Made by a program: the position numbers and the translations under genes
From: JBFXAF01 sp050184585
GTDB taxonomy: Bacteria; Pseudomonadota; Alphaproteobacteria; Rhizobiales; Rhizobiaceae
NCBI GenBank assembly: GCA_050184585.1
Contig: JBFXAF010000001.1
Location: forward strand, 496,001-560,000
Length of the DNA stretch: 64,000 bases
Direction: 5' to 3'
Part shown: piece by piece, positions 28,408 to 36,595 of the stretch
Position numbering within the stretch: the stretch's first letter is position 1
Layout of the letters: each line of letters starts with the position of its first letter
Notes under the pieces: generated by a model
Databases searched by the model: none
Seen by the model: only the letters and a program-made list of their open reading frames with translations
What the model was told of the DNA's origin: nothing

Positions 28408-29955
28408 TCAGTCGTCCGTCGACTGCTCGACGTAGCGCGGGAAGACGCCGACGGGCGCAGGCAGTTCGGCGCCGGTGAGCAGCGCATGCGCGTCGCCTAC
28501 ATGCTCGAAGTCACGCCGACCGGCCGGCACGGCAAGGAGATCGAGCAGCTTCACGGAGGAACCGGGCATAAAGGGCTGGCAGAGGATCGCGACGCGGCGG
28601 ATGACCTCCGCCGTGGTGTGGAGCACCGTCTCCATCCGCACCGGATCGGTCTTCTTCAGCGCCCATGGCTCCTGAGCGGCGAAATACCTGTTGGCGTCGG
28701 CGACCACGGCGAAGATCGCGGCCAGCGCCTGGTGGATCGCCTGCTCGCCCATCGCCTTTCGTGCCGTGGCGAGGGCGGCATCAGCCTGCGCGAGGATCGC
28801 CTTATCCATGTCGGCGAGCGCGCCTCGCGCCGGCACTCTGCCACCGCAGTTCTTGGCGATCATCGACAGCGAGCGCTGCGCCAGATTGCCCAGGTCGTTG
28901 GCCAGGTCGGCGTTGACGCGGTTGACGATCGCCTCGTGGCTATAGCTGCCGTCCTGACCGAAGGGCACTTCGCGCAGGAAGAAGTACCGCACCGGGTCCA
29001 GACCGTAGTGCTCGACGAGCGCGAACGGATCGACGACGTTGCCGACCGACTTCGACATCTTCTCCCCGCGGTTGAACAGGAAGCCGTGGGCGTACACGCG
29101 CTTCGGCAGCTCGACGCCGGCCGACATCAGGAACGCCGGCCAGTAGACGGCGTGGAAGCGCACGATGTCCTTGCCGATGATGTGGGTCGCGGGCCAGTAG
29201 CTCCAGCGCTCGCCGGTCTCGTCGGGGTAGCCGGCCGCGGTGATGTAGTTGGTCAGCGCGTCGACCCAGACATACATCACATGCTTCTCGTCGCCCGGCA
29301 CCGGCACGCCCCAGTCGAAGGTGGAGCGCGAGATCGAAAGGTCCTTCAGGCCGGACTTCACGAAGCTCATGACCTCGTTGCGCCTCTCGGCCGGCCCGAC
29401 GAAGTCCGGCCGCGACTGGTAGAGTGCGAGGAGCCTGTCCTGGTACGCCGACAGCCTGAAGAAGTAGGTTTCCTCCTCGTTCCACTCGACCGGCGAGCCG
29501 AGCGGCTCGCGCCGCACCCCGTCGTCGCCGACCGTCGTCTCGGATTCGTCGAAATAGGCTTCCTGGCGCACCGAGTACCAGCCGCTGTAGCGGTCGAGGT
29601 AGATGTCGCCGTTCGCCGCCATCCTCGTCCAGATCGCCTGGCAGGCGCGCTTGTGGCGCTCCTCGGTGGTTCGGATGAACTGGTCGTTGGAACCACCGAC
29701 GGCTTCCACCATGCGGCGGAACACAGCCGAGTTGCGGTCGGCGAGTTCGAGCGGCGTGACGCCTTCCTTGTCAGCCGTCTGCTGCATCTTCAGCCCATGC
29801 TCGTCGGTGCCGGAGAGGAAGAAGACGTCCTTGCCGTCGAGGCGCTGGAAGCGCGCCAGCGCATCGCTGGCGATCACGGTGTAGGCATGGCCGATATGCG
29901 GCTTGCCGTTGGGGTAGAAGATCGGCGTGGTGAGATAGAACTTTTCGCGGGACAT
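28408..29955 (-). CDS. metG: methionyl-tRNA synthetase
   Basis: A 515-aa class I aminoacyl-tRNA synthetase. The HIGH-type motif (PHIGHAYT) is near residue 20 and the KMSKS loop (GEKMSKSVGN) near residue 300. It is the short form without the C-terminal dimerising tRNA-binding domain. The ATG at 29955 gives MSREKFYLTTPIFYPNG, the expected start; the 8-residue extension to 29979 is rejected. It follows holB in the operon. Confidence 0.97.
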   Translation of the reverse strand: MSREKFYLTTPIFYPNGKPHIGHAYTVIASDALARFQRLDGKDVFFLSGTDEHGLKMQQTADKEGVTPLELADRNSAVFRRMVEAVGGSNDQFIRTTEERHKRACQAIWTRMAANGDIYLDRYSGWYSVRQEAYFDESETTVGDDGVRREPLGSPVEWNEEETYFFRLSAYQDRLLALYQSRPDFVGPAERRNEVMSFVKSGLKDLSISRSTFDWGVPVPGDEKHVMYVWVDALTNYITAAGYPDETGERWSYWPATHIIGKDIVRFHAVYWPAFLMSAGVELPKRVYAHGFLFNRGEKMSKSVGNVVDPFALVEHYGLDPVRYFFLREVPFGQDGSYSHEAIVNRVNADLANDLGNLAQRSLSMIAKNCGGRVPARGALADMDKAILAQADAALATARKAMGEQAIHQALAAIFAVVADANRYFAAQEPWALKKTDPVRMETVLHTTAEVIRRVAILCQPFMPGSSVKLLDLLAVPAGRRDFEHVGDAHALLTGAELPAPVGVFPRYVEQSTDD

Positions 29956-30044
29956 GATGGCGCCGTTCAATGAATGCATGTCGAAGACGGACGGTCAGAT
30001 AGCGCAACGGGGCGGCGTCAGCCATCCCGGCGCTGGGTGCGCCG

Positions 30045-31097
30045 TCACATTCGCATCACGGCATTCAGGCGTTCGATCATCGTCAGTGCGTGCAGCTTGC
30101 GGTCGAGATTGTAGCTCTCGGCCTCCGTTATCGCGTTTCTCGCGGCCTGCCAAGTGTCCGCCAGGGCGTCCGCCCGCGTGACGTCGCCGCCGCGGGCGGA
30201 TGTCGAGGCGGCGGTCTCGAGGATGGCCAGGACGCGGCCGTTGAAGATGTCGAACAGCACCTTCCCGTCGCGCGCCGCGACGGCGTCGGCGAGCCGGTGC
30301 GCCTCGACCGTGTCGAACGCGCCCGTGGCCAGCCGGTCGACGGCATCGCCGATGTCGGCGCCGCCGTGTTCGGCCAGAAGCATGGCCGTGCGCGGACTGC
30401 CGGCCGCCATCTCCGCCAGGCGCAGGCGCTCGTCGTTGCCCGCCGGCAGCGATTGCCCCAGCCGTTCGAGCACGTCGATGGTTTGCGCGGCCGCGAGCGG
30501 TTGCAGGCGGAACACCTGGCAGCGGGAGCGGATGGTCGGCAGCAGCCTGCCGGGCAGATGCGACACAAGGATGAAGATCGTCCGCGCCGGCGGCTCCTCC
30601 AGGCTCTTCAGCAGGGCGTTGGCGGCGTTGCGGTTCAGATCGTCGGCCGGATCGACGATGACGATGCGCCAGCCCCCGTCATGCGACGTCAGCGACAGGA
30701 ACCGGCTGACGCGCCTCACCTCGTCGACGGTGAGCTGCGTGCGAAAACCCTTGCCGTTGTCCAGTGGCGGCCGCGTCAGGTGGAGGACCGAGGGATGCGC
30801 GCCGCCCGCCACCTGGCGGTAGATGGGGGTCGACGGGCCAGGCGTTTCGAAACGCGCCGGCGCGCCTGACGGATCCGGATGGGCGAGCAGGTAGCGCGCG
30901 ATGTGGAAAGCGAGGGTCGCCTTGCCGATGCCCGCGTGACCGCAGAACATGACCGCATGCGGGAGCTTGCCGCGCCGATACGCCGCGACCAGCTGCTCGG
31001 CAACCTGTTCATGCCCGACGACGAACGGTGTTTCGGCGGGCGCCGGCACGCCTTCGAGCCCGTCATGCTGCGGTGGATAGGTCGGTTCGAAGTTCAT
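30045..31097 (-). CDS. holB: DNA polymerase III subunit delta'
   Basis: A 350-aa AAA+-type clamp-loader subunit. Walker A-like GHAGIGKA near residue 54, a DEVR segment, VDPADDLNRNAANALLKSLEEPP and the SRC motif (IRSRC) are typical of delta'. The ATG at 31097 overlaps the tmk TGA by 4 bases (ATGA), a common tmk-holB coupling. The frame open to 31214 is inside tmk and is not used. The end lies about 90 nt before metG. Confidence 0.94.
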   Translation of the reverse strand: MNFEPTYPPQHDGLEGVPAPAETPFVVGHEQVAEQLVAAYRRGKLPHAVMFCGHAGIGKATLAFHIARYLLAHPDPSGAPARFETPGPSTPIYRQVAGGAHPSVLHLTRPPLDNGKGFRTQLTVDEVRRVSRFLSLTSHDGGWRIVIVDPADDLNRNAANALLKSLEEPPARTIFILVSHLPGRLLPTIRSRCQVFRLQPLAAAQTIDVLERLGQSLPAGNDERLRLAEMAAGSPRTAMLLAEHGGADIGDAVDRLATGAFDTVEAHRLADAVAARDGKVLFDIFNGRVLAILETAASTSARGGDVTRADALADTWQAARNAITEAESYNLDRKLHALTMIERLNAVMRM

Positions 31098-31774
31098 GCC
31101 GGCAGGGCAGCCCGTGGCATCCTCGGGCGCGTGTCGCCGATCCTGGACCGCACCGCGTCGAGGATGGCTCGTTCGACCTCGGATTCTTCGCGGCCGGCAT
31201 CGACGACCACACACCGCTCCGGTTCCGAAGCGGCGATGGCCAGATAGGCCTCCCGGCGACGGCGATGGATATCGAGCGTCTCCTTCTCGTAGCGGTCGGG
31301 GCTGTCTTCGCCGCGCCGCTCCGCCGCCCGGCGGAGGCCTTCGGCCGGGTCGAGATCGAGGATGATCGTCAGGTCGGGCATCATTCCGTTGATCGCGACT
31401 CGCTCCAGCGCCGTCATGAGCGCGGGATCGATGTCACTGGTCGCGCCCTGGTAGACGCGCGACGAATCGAGAAAACGGTCGCACAGCACGACGGCGCCCG
31501 CTTCGACCGCGGGCCTGATGACCTGTTCGACATGGTCGGAACGCGCTGCCGCGAAGAGGATCGCCTCCATGGCGGGTCCGAAGGATTCCGCCGCTCCGGA
31601 GAGCAGGACATGGCGCACCGCCTCCGCCCCCGGCGATCCCCCGGGCTCGCGGGTCGCGAGAACCTCGTGGCCGCGCCGCCGAAGCTCATTGGCAAGCCGA
31701 CGTATCTGCGTCGACTTGCCAGCCCCCTCGCCGCCCTCGAAGGTGATGAAGTGTCCTCGCACCCTGCGTTCCAT
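31094..31774 (-). CDS. tmk: thymidylate kinase
   Basis: A 226-aa enzyme that phosphorylates dTMP to dTDP. The P-loop FEGGEGAGKST (about residues 12-22), the DR(F/Y) motif (LCDRFLDSSRVYQG) and the LID Arg cluster (AAERRGEDSPDRYE) are intact. The ATG at 31774 gives MERRVRGHFITFEGG, standard in length. The frame runs on upstream into repeat element A to 32095, but this is a property of the repeat. Element A (31828-32138) separates tmk from dacA, so tmk-holB-metG may need its own promoter. Confidence 0.95.
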   Translation of the reverse strand: MERRVRGHFITFEGGEGAGKSTQIRRLANELRRRGHEVLATREPGGSPGAEAVRHVLLSGAAESFGPAMEAILFAAARSDHVEQVIRPAVEAGAVVLCDRFLDSSRVYQGATSDIDPALMTALERVAINGMMPDLTIILDLDPAEGLRRAAERRGEDSPDRYEKETLDIHRRRREAYLAIAASEPERCVVVDAGREESEVERAILDAVRSRIGDTRPRMPRAALPA

Positions 31775-31827
31775 CCGCGCCGGTTCGAGCCGGCCGTCAC
31801 CCAGCCCGGTCACGGGCCACGCTCCAT

Positions 31828-32138
31828 CTAGAGCAATGTCCGACCGGATTGAACCGTTCTGCCGGAGAGAATTCGGGCCAGGGTCGAGGGCTTCGGCGAA
31901 GGTCGATGTGGTGCATCGGCCGAGCCGGAGCCCGAAGGATCTGGCCCGAATTGACCCGGCCCCCCAGGACGTTCCGTTGGTTTGCAAAGCAAACCAACGG
32001 GTGGTTTCCCGCTGGCGGGCGCCCGGTTCGTCGAGCCGCTCGGACGATGGAACCCCATCGCCCGTCGCGTCTCTCCTGCCGGATCGCCTCGCCATCGAGG
32101 AAACAGAACTGGTTCAATCTGGTCGAACATTGCTCTAG
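31828..32138. repeat. dispersed inverted-repeat element A, copy 2 (311 bp)
   Basis: Reverse-oriented copy of the element at 24728-25002. The terminal inverted repeats differ from each other at two positions; CTAG is at both outer ends. On the minus strand a frame runs from ATG 32130 to TAG 31828 (100 residues, MFDQI...SGRTLL). Compared with copy 1 it has a 36-bp insertion that keeps the frame. Outside the insertion I count 12 substitutions in the shared frame: 7 at third, 3 at second and 2 at first codon positions. It fills most of the 406-nt gap between dacA-type and tmk genes. It has no transposase and no other gene. Confidence 0.88.
31974..32000. other. hairpin inside the extra segment of element A copy 2
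   Basis: A perfect 12-bp stem (31974-31985 with 31989-32000) with a 3-nt AAA loop. It is located within the 36-bp segment that copy 1 lacks, so it looks like a small module inserted into, or lost from, the repeat. Confidence 0.8.
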
Positions 32139-32180
32139 TCGCGTGCGCGAGACAGGTCCATGCGGTGGCCCGTGAAATCG

Positions 32181-33365
32181 CTACTCCTCCGGAACCGGCT
32201 TCCGCAGCCAGCCGATCATCAGCTCCCCGATGGCGTCGAGCGCCCGGCTGTAAAGCGGTCCGAGACCGACGGATTCGCCGGTATAGAGCGGGGTCGCCTG
32301 GCTAAGCGTATCGCCGATCCAGACCCGCAGTTCCCCCACGCGCACGCCCTCGTCGACCGGAGCCACGACGGGACCCTCGTAGACGATGCGGGCGATCATC
32401 CGGTCGCGATTGGTGATCGGAACGAGGATCGAAATCGGACCCGCCGCCTTCAGGCCGACACCCGACTTGTCGCCGCCGAAGACCGACGCCTCGCCGACGA
32501 ACTCCCCTTCTTCGAAGATGTCGTTCTGCTCGAAGGCGCGGATACCCCAGTCGAGCATCTTGCGCGCCTCCTCGGCCCGCTCCTTGTCCGTGGACATCCC
32601 GCTCATGGCGGCGAAGATGCGACGACCGTCGCGCTCGACCGCGCCGACGATCGCGTAACCGGTCTCCTCGGTGAAGCCGGTCTTCATGCCGTCCGCGCCG
32701 ATCTCCATGGCGAGCAGCGGGTTGCGGTTGCGCTGGGTGATCTTGTTCCAGGTGAACTCGCGCTGCCCGTAATATCTGTAGAGTTCGGGGTATTCGCGCC
32801 ACATATGCATGGAGAGCGTGGCCAGCTCGCGCATCGTGACCACCTGCCCTTCGGCGGGCAGCCCGGTCGAGTTCTTGAACACCGACTTCTTCAGACCGAG
32901 AGCGCGCGCGCGCTCGGTCATAAGCGTGGCGAAGTTCGCCTCGCTGCCGGCCATGCCCTCGGCGATCACGATGCAGCCGTCATTGGCCGACTGGACGATC
33001 ACACCCTGGATGAGATCTTCCAGCCTGATCGACGAACCGAGTTCGGCGAACATGGTCGATCCGCCCGACACGGCCCCGCCGGTGCGCCATGCATTCTCGC
33101 TGACCACGAATGTGTCGTTCAGCGTCAGACGACCTTCCTTGATGGCATGGAAGACCACTTCCATGGTCATCAGCTTTCCGAGCGACGCCGGCGGTATCAG
33201 TTCGTCGGGATCCTTGGAGAAGAGGATCGTGCCCGTGCCGGCGTCGATCATGTAGGCGGTCCGCGCTTTCGTCTCGAACAGTTGCGCGGTTGCGGGCAGG
33301 CTGCCGAAGAACGGCGTCACGGCAACGGCGATCAACACCAACGCAAAACGAAGAATCCGGTCCAT
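32181..33365 (-). CDS. D-alanyl-D-alanine carboxypeptidase (low-molecular-weight PBP, DacA/C type)
   Basis: A 394-aa periplasmic serine peptidase that trims the terminal D-Ala from peptidoglycan stem peptides. A signal peptide ends near PATAQ (residues 1-28). The three penicillin-binding motifs are present: SLGK (S61-K64), SAN (126-128) and KTG (228-230). A C-terminal beta-rich PBP5-type domain and an amphipathic tail (LMIGWLRKPVPEE) for membrane contact follow. It heads a minus-strand series with tmk-holB but is separated from tmk by element A. Confidence 0.95.
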   Translation of the reverse strand: MDRILRFALVLIAVAVTPFFGSLPATAQLFETKARTAYMIDAGTGTILFSKDPDELIPPASLGKLMTMEVVFHAIKEGRLTLNDTFVVSENAWRTGGAVSGGSTMFAELGSSIRLEDLIQGVIVQSANDGCIVIAEGMAGSEANFATLMTERARALGLKKSVFKNSTGLPAEGQVVTMRELATLSMHMWREYPELYRYYGQREFTWNKITQRNRNPLLAMEIGADGMKTGFTEETGYAIVGAVERDGRRIFAAMSGMSTDKERAEEARKMLDWGIRAFEQNDIFEEGEFVGEASVFGGDKSGVGLKAAGPISILVPITNRDRMIARIVYEGPVVAPVDEGVRVGELRVWIGDTLSQATPLYTGESVGLGPLYSRALDAIGELMIGWLRKPVPEE

Positions 33366-33482
33366 ATGCCTGTCCCGACGAGGTCTTTCCGGCGCAGGGC
33401 GAGGCTAGCAGCCTAAGCCCGGCCTGTAACGGTCTAACCTCGCCATCGGGCGAGAAAATGACATGGATGGCGTCAGGAACCG

Positions 33483-34736
33483 CTAGTCACGGACAACGAA
33501 GGCGTCCGCCGCACCCGCGGCCCAAGCCGTCGAGAGGATGATGTCCGTGGATCCGCCGGGGCCCGGACGGACGTTGAGGGAATGGACCTGCCGTCCGGCC
33601 TCGACGCTCGTTTCCAGCCTCGTCACTCCAAACCGCCCCAGCACACCGGCGAGGCGCTCGGCTTCCGCCGCGTCGGCGAAGAGGCCGATCGCGACATAGC
33701 CTGCGTCGCCGTTGCGCTCCTTCCAAGCCTCGACCAGTCGGTCGGGGCTCATGCCCGACGCCGCGGCATCGAACGACGAGAACGCCGCGCTCGCCGCCTT
33801 CACCCGTTCATCGGCATAGGAGAGTTCCGCCATGGCGACCTGTGTTTCGCGCAGGCCCCATGCTTCCAGCGGACGCTCGGGCGCGATCGGCCCGAAATCA
33901 GGCAAGGCGGGTTCGCCGGGCAAGGCTCCCGTCGACGAATAGCTGGCGACCGCAGCGCCGGAGCGGACGTTTCCCAGTCCCGCGGTGAAAGCGACGCCCG
34001 CGCCGCCTCCGACACCACCCGACGGCGTCGGGCCGGCCATCGCCACCATGACGCCCGTGGGCAAGCCGTCGGACGGGTCGGGCACGCCGACCGGTCCCTG
34101 CCCCTTCGCCGGCCGGTACGAAGCCATCAGATACTGGTCGTCCTGTCCGTGCAGGGGGGCCCGGCCCATGTACTCGACCCTGACCTTGGCGACGCCCGCA
34201 TGGGTATAGTCGAGCATTTCGGCCGCGCGCTTGGACAGGTCGATGATGCGGCCGTTGGCATAGGGTCCCCGATCATTGACGCGGACAATGACCGAAGAGC
34301 CGTTCTTGGTATTGGTCACGCGTGCGTAGCTCGGCAGCGGCATGGTCGGATGCGCCGCCGTCAGATGGGTCATGTCGTAGATTTCGCCATTGGCCGTCAG
34401 CCGGCCGTGGAATGCGTCGCCGTACCAGGAGGCCGCACCCGTCTTGCGGTAGTTCTTCTCTTCCTTCGGGTAGTACCACTTGCCCCTGACCTTGTAAGGC
34501 CTGCCAATCTGGTCCCGGCCGCCGCCGCGCTTGAGCCGCGAGCGCTGGTTGGTCACCCGCGGGCTCGCCTTCACCCCATACTCGGATTCGGCGAAATATT
34601 CCTTGGAACGCGAGGCCTTCACGCCCGTGGTCGTCTTCGGACCGGGGGAGCCGCAGCCAGCAAGCACCGCACCGGCGACCGCCACCGCCAGCACGGCGGC
34701 GACACGACGAAGGCAGCGATGTTGCATGAATAACAT
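33483..34736 (-). CDS. rlpA: RlpA-like lipoprotein with DPBB and SPOR domains
   Basis: A 417-aa predicted lipoprotein. The lipobox LAGC places the modified Cys at residue 28. The double-psi beta-barrel domain (GAASWYGDAFHGRLTANGE ... VRVNDRGPY, about residues 98-185) is followed by a Gly/Pro-rich linker and a C-terminal SPOR domain (about 340-415) that binds denuded septal glycan. RlpA proteins are septal lytic transglycosylases or accessory factors. Starts at 34736 or 34727 both keep the signal peptide; the frame to 34835 is unsupported. Confidence 0.9.
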   Translation of the reverse strand: MLFMQHRCLRRVAAVLAVAVAGAVLAGCGSPGPKTTTGVKASRSKEYFAESEYGVKASPRVTNQRSRLKRGGGRDQIGRPYKVRGKWYYPKEEKNYRKTGAASWYGDAFHGRLTANGEIYDMTHLTAAHPTMPLPSYARVTNTKNGSSVIVRVNDRGPYANGRIIDLSKRAAEMLDYTHAGVAKVRVEYMGRAPLHGQDDQYLMASYRPAKGQGPVGVPDPSDGLPTGVMVAMAGPTPSGGVGGGAGVAFTAGLGNVRSGAAVASYSSTGALPGEPALPDFGPIAPERPLEAWGLRETQVAMAELSYADERVKAASAAFSSFDAAASGMSPDRLVEAWKERNGDAGYVAIGLFADAAEAERLAGVLGRFGVTRLETSVEAGRQVHSLNVRPGPGGSTDIILSTAWAAGAADAFVVRD

Positions 34737-34904
34737 CAAGGACCGTCCCCCGACGATGCGAACCCGGTACGTGGCACACCGGACACTGTACACACGCGGC
34801 GTACCCGGCGGAACACTCCCGTCGGACCCAAGCATCCTAGTTCGCAGGAATTGCTTTCGACCCTGTTAAGCCAATATGGCGAGAAGCGGGCGGGAATGAG
34901 GCGT

Positions 34905-34994
34905 TGGCGGAGGGAGTGGGATTCGAACCCACGGTGGGCTTGCACCCACGCCGGTTTTCAAGACCGGTGCCTTAAACCGCTCGGCCATCCCTCC
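34905..34994 (-). tRNA. tRNA-Ser (anticodon TGA)
   Basis: On the minus strand a GGAGGGA acceptor pairs with TCCCTCC. The D arm reads GGCCGAGCGG, the anticodon loop CTTGAAA gives TGA (Ser), and there is a long class-II variable arm (CGTGGGTGCAAGCCCACCG). The T arm is GGGTTCGAATCCC and CCA is encoded at 34905-34907. Length 90 nt, normal for Ser. Confidence 0.97.
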
Positions 34995-35211
34995 GGCGAT
35001 GGTGCTATGGGCGAAGCGCAGCCGATTTTCAAGTTTCCCACAAGGCCGATACCGGGGGATGCGACGTCGGCGCCGCGCGCTTCGGTCGCATGGTCGTTCA
35101 CAGCGCCGTTATCCATCTCCAGGTTCACGCCGGTCTTCTTGACGCATCACCGCCGGCGCGTTAGGCGCACCGGACCACAGAGAACTCCTCCCCAACAGGC
35201 CGCCCCCCGTC

Positions 35212-35904
35212 ATGGAAATCTTCACAGCCGCCGGGTTCTGGGCGCTTCTTCAAGTCATAGCCATCGACCTGGTGCTGGCCGGCGACAACGCCATCGTCAT
35301 CGGTCTCGCGGCGGCCGGGCTGCCTGCCGACCAGCGCAAGCGCGCGATCCTCGTCGGCATCATCGCGGCGACGGTGCTGCGCATCGGCTTCGCGCTGATC
35401 ACGACATGGCTGCTGCAGATCGGCCCGATCCTGCTGATCGCCGGCGGACTGCTGCTGCTCTGGGTCTGCTGGAAGATGTGGCGCGAACTGAGCGTCAGCC
35501 ACGAGGCGGAGCACGAGGCCACGGAAGCGCTGGCCGACACGGACTACGACAAGGACGGCGCCGTGGCGGCGAAGGGCCCGCGCAAGACATTCGCGCAGGC
35601 CGCCTGGCAGATCGTCATCGCCGACGTGTCGATGTCGCTGGACAACGTGCTGGCCGTCGCCGGCGCCGCCATGGACCATCCGACCGTGCTCATCATCGGC
35701 CTGGCGCTATCGATCGCGCTGATGGGTTTCGCGGCCTCGTTCGTTGCGCGCATCCTGCACAAATACCGCTGGATCGCCTATGTCGGCCTGCTGATCATCT
35801 TCTATGTCGCGGTCAAGATGACGCTGGACGGCGCGGTCGACCAGTTTCCCGACCAGTTCGGCTTCCTGGGCGGCTGGTTCGGCGGGCACGGCGGCGGGCA
35901 CTAG
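35212..35904 (+). CDS. TerC-family integral membrane protein (YjbE-like)
   Basis: A 230-aa membrane protein with about seven helices. The two conserved acidic helices of the family are present: DLVLAGDNAIVI (residues 19-30) and DVSMSLDNVLAVAG (about 139-152). They are separated by a charged loop (about 95-125). The C-terminus is GGWFGGHGGGH. Some relatives export manganese or calcium, or load metals onto exoenzymes; the ion here is unknown. No yybP-ykoY riboswitch is seen in the 217 nt between tRNA-Ser and the start. The last base of its TAG is the first base of repeat element B. Confidence 0.9.
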   Translation: MEIFTAAGFWALLQVIAIDLVLAGDNAIVIGLAAAGLPADQRKRAILVGIIAATVLRIGFALITTWLLQIGPILLIAGGLLLLWVCWKMWRELSVSHEAEHEATEALADTDYDKDGAVAAKGPRKTFAQAAWQIVIADVSMSLDNVLAVAGAAMDHPTVLIIGLALSIALMGFAASFVARILHKYRWIAYVGLLIIFYVAVKMTLDGAVDQFPDQFGFLGGWFGGHGGGH

Positions 35905-36046
35905 GGTGTGTTGAGATTCAGGTGAGGCTGGCCTGCAAATGTCGGGCTTCTGCGCTTCCGGTGCTCATGTACCAGCACGTACACTCCGCTCCGGTTCTCG
36001 AAACCCGCCATTTTCGGCTCACCCTGACCTGAATCTCAACACACCC
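35904..36046. repeat. inverted-repeat element B (143 bp)
   Basis: Terminal inverted repeats of 20 bp are perfect (35904-35923 and 36027-36046, beginning GGGTGTGTTGAGATTCAGGT). The interior is partly palindromic, including a small stem around 35968-35985. A frame crosses it on both strands: each begins GCVEIQVR in the left arm and stops at a TGA in the opposite arm, so an insertion in the right frame would add about 40 residues. It starts at the stop codon of the TerC gene and ends 12 nt before the end of the VOC gene. No transposase is present. It is unrelated in sequence to element A. Confidence 0.82.
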
Positions 36047-36057
36047 CAGGCCGGCGG

Positions 36058-36498
36058 CTATCCGGTGCGGAGGCGGCGTATCGCTTCGGCCTGCATGGAA
36101 TCGCTGGCCATCTGCATGAACTCGATCCGATTGCCGTCGGGGTCGGCGATCCAGCACTGCCAGTTGTTGTCCTTCCCGAGCTTGGGCTCCACCGTGAGCG
36201 GAACGTCGCGCTGCCTCAGCGCCGTCGCCGTCGCCATGAGGTCGTGGCATTCGAGGCAGAAGTGATTGATGGCCGTCGCGTCCGCGCCCGGCGCGAGCGT
36301 CCCCTGCCCGCCCGGAAAGAGCTCGAGGAACTGGCTGTCGGTGATGCGCAGATAGACCAGCCAGAGCGAACCGTCGTCGCGGTTCAGGCGCATCATTTCG
36401 GCGAAGCCCAGCACGTCGCGGTAGAAGGCGAGGGATCGGTCGACGTCCGCGACCTTCAGGGCGACGTGACCGATCGCCTTCAATCCGAGTTCCGCCAT
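36058..36498 (-). CDS. VOC-family (glyoxalase/dioxygenase-like) protein
   Basis: A 146-aa vicinal-oxygen-chelate fold protein with two beta-alpha-beta-beta-beta modules. Likely metal ligands are His in IGHVALKVAD (residue about 10), the central HFCLE, and Glu in NRIEFMQM near the end. The spacing resembles lactoylglutathione lyase, but the reaction cannot be assigned. A strong GGAGGAAG ribosome site precedes the ATG at 36498. It diverges from rimO by 97 nt. Confidence 0.88.
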   Translation of the reverse strand: MAELGLKAIGHVALKVADVDRSLAFYRDVLGFAEMMRLNRDDGSLWLVYLRITDSQFLELFPGGQGTLAPGADATAINHFCLECHDLMATATALRQRDVPLTVEPKLGKDNNWQCWIADPDGNRIEFMQMASDSMQAEAIRRLRTG

Positions 36499-36595
36499 CT
36501 TCTTCCTCCCATTCGGCCGCGATATCCAAACCGGCGCAACTGTGGTACGTGCGCCGCCGTCATCCGACACGACCACTGGAAAAGTGCAAGCACGA

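Noticed and set aside
34995..35211. Manganese (yybP-ykoY) riboswitch before the TerC-family gene
   Set aside because: Looked for because related genes often carry it, but the conserved loop sequences are not there.
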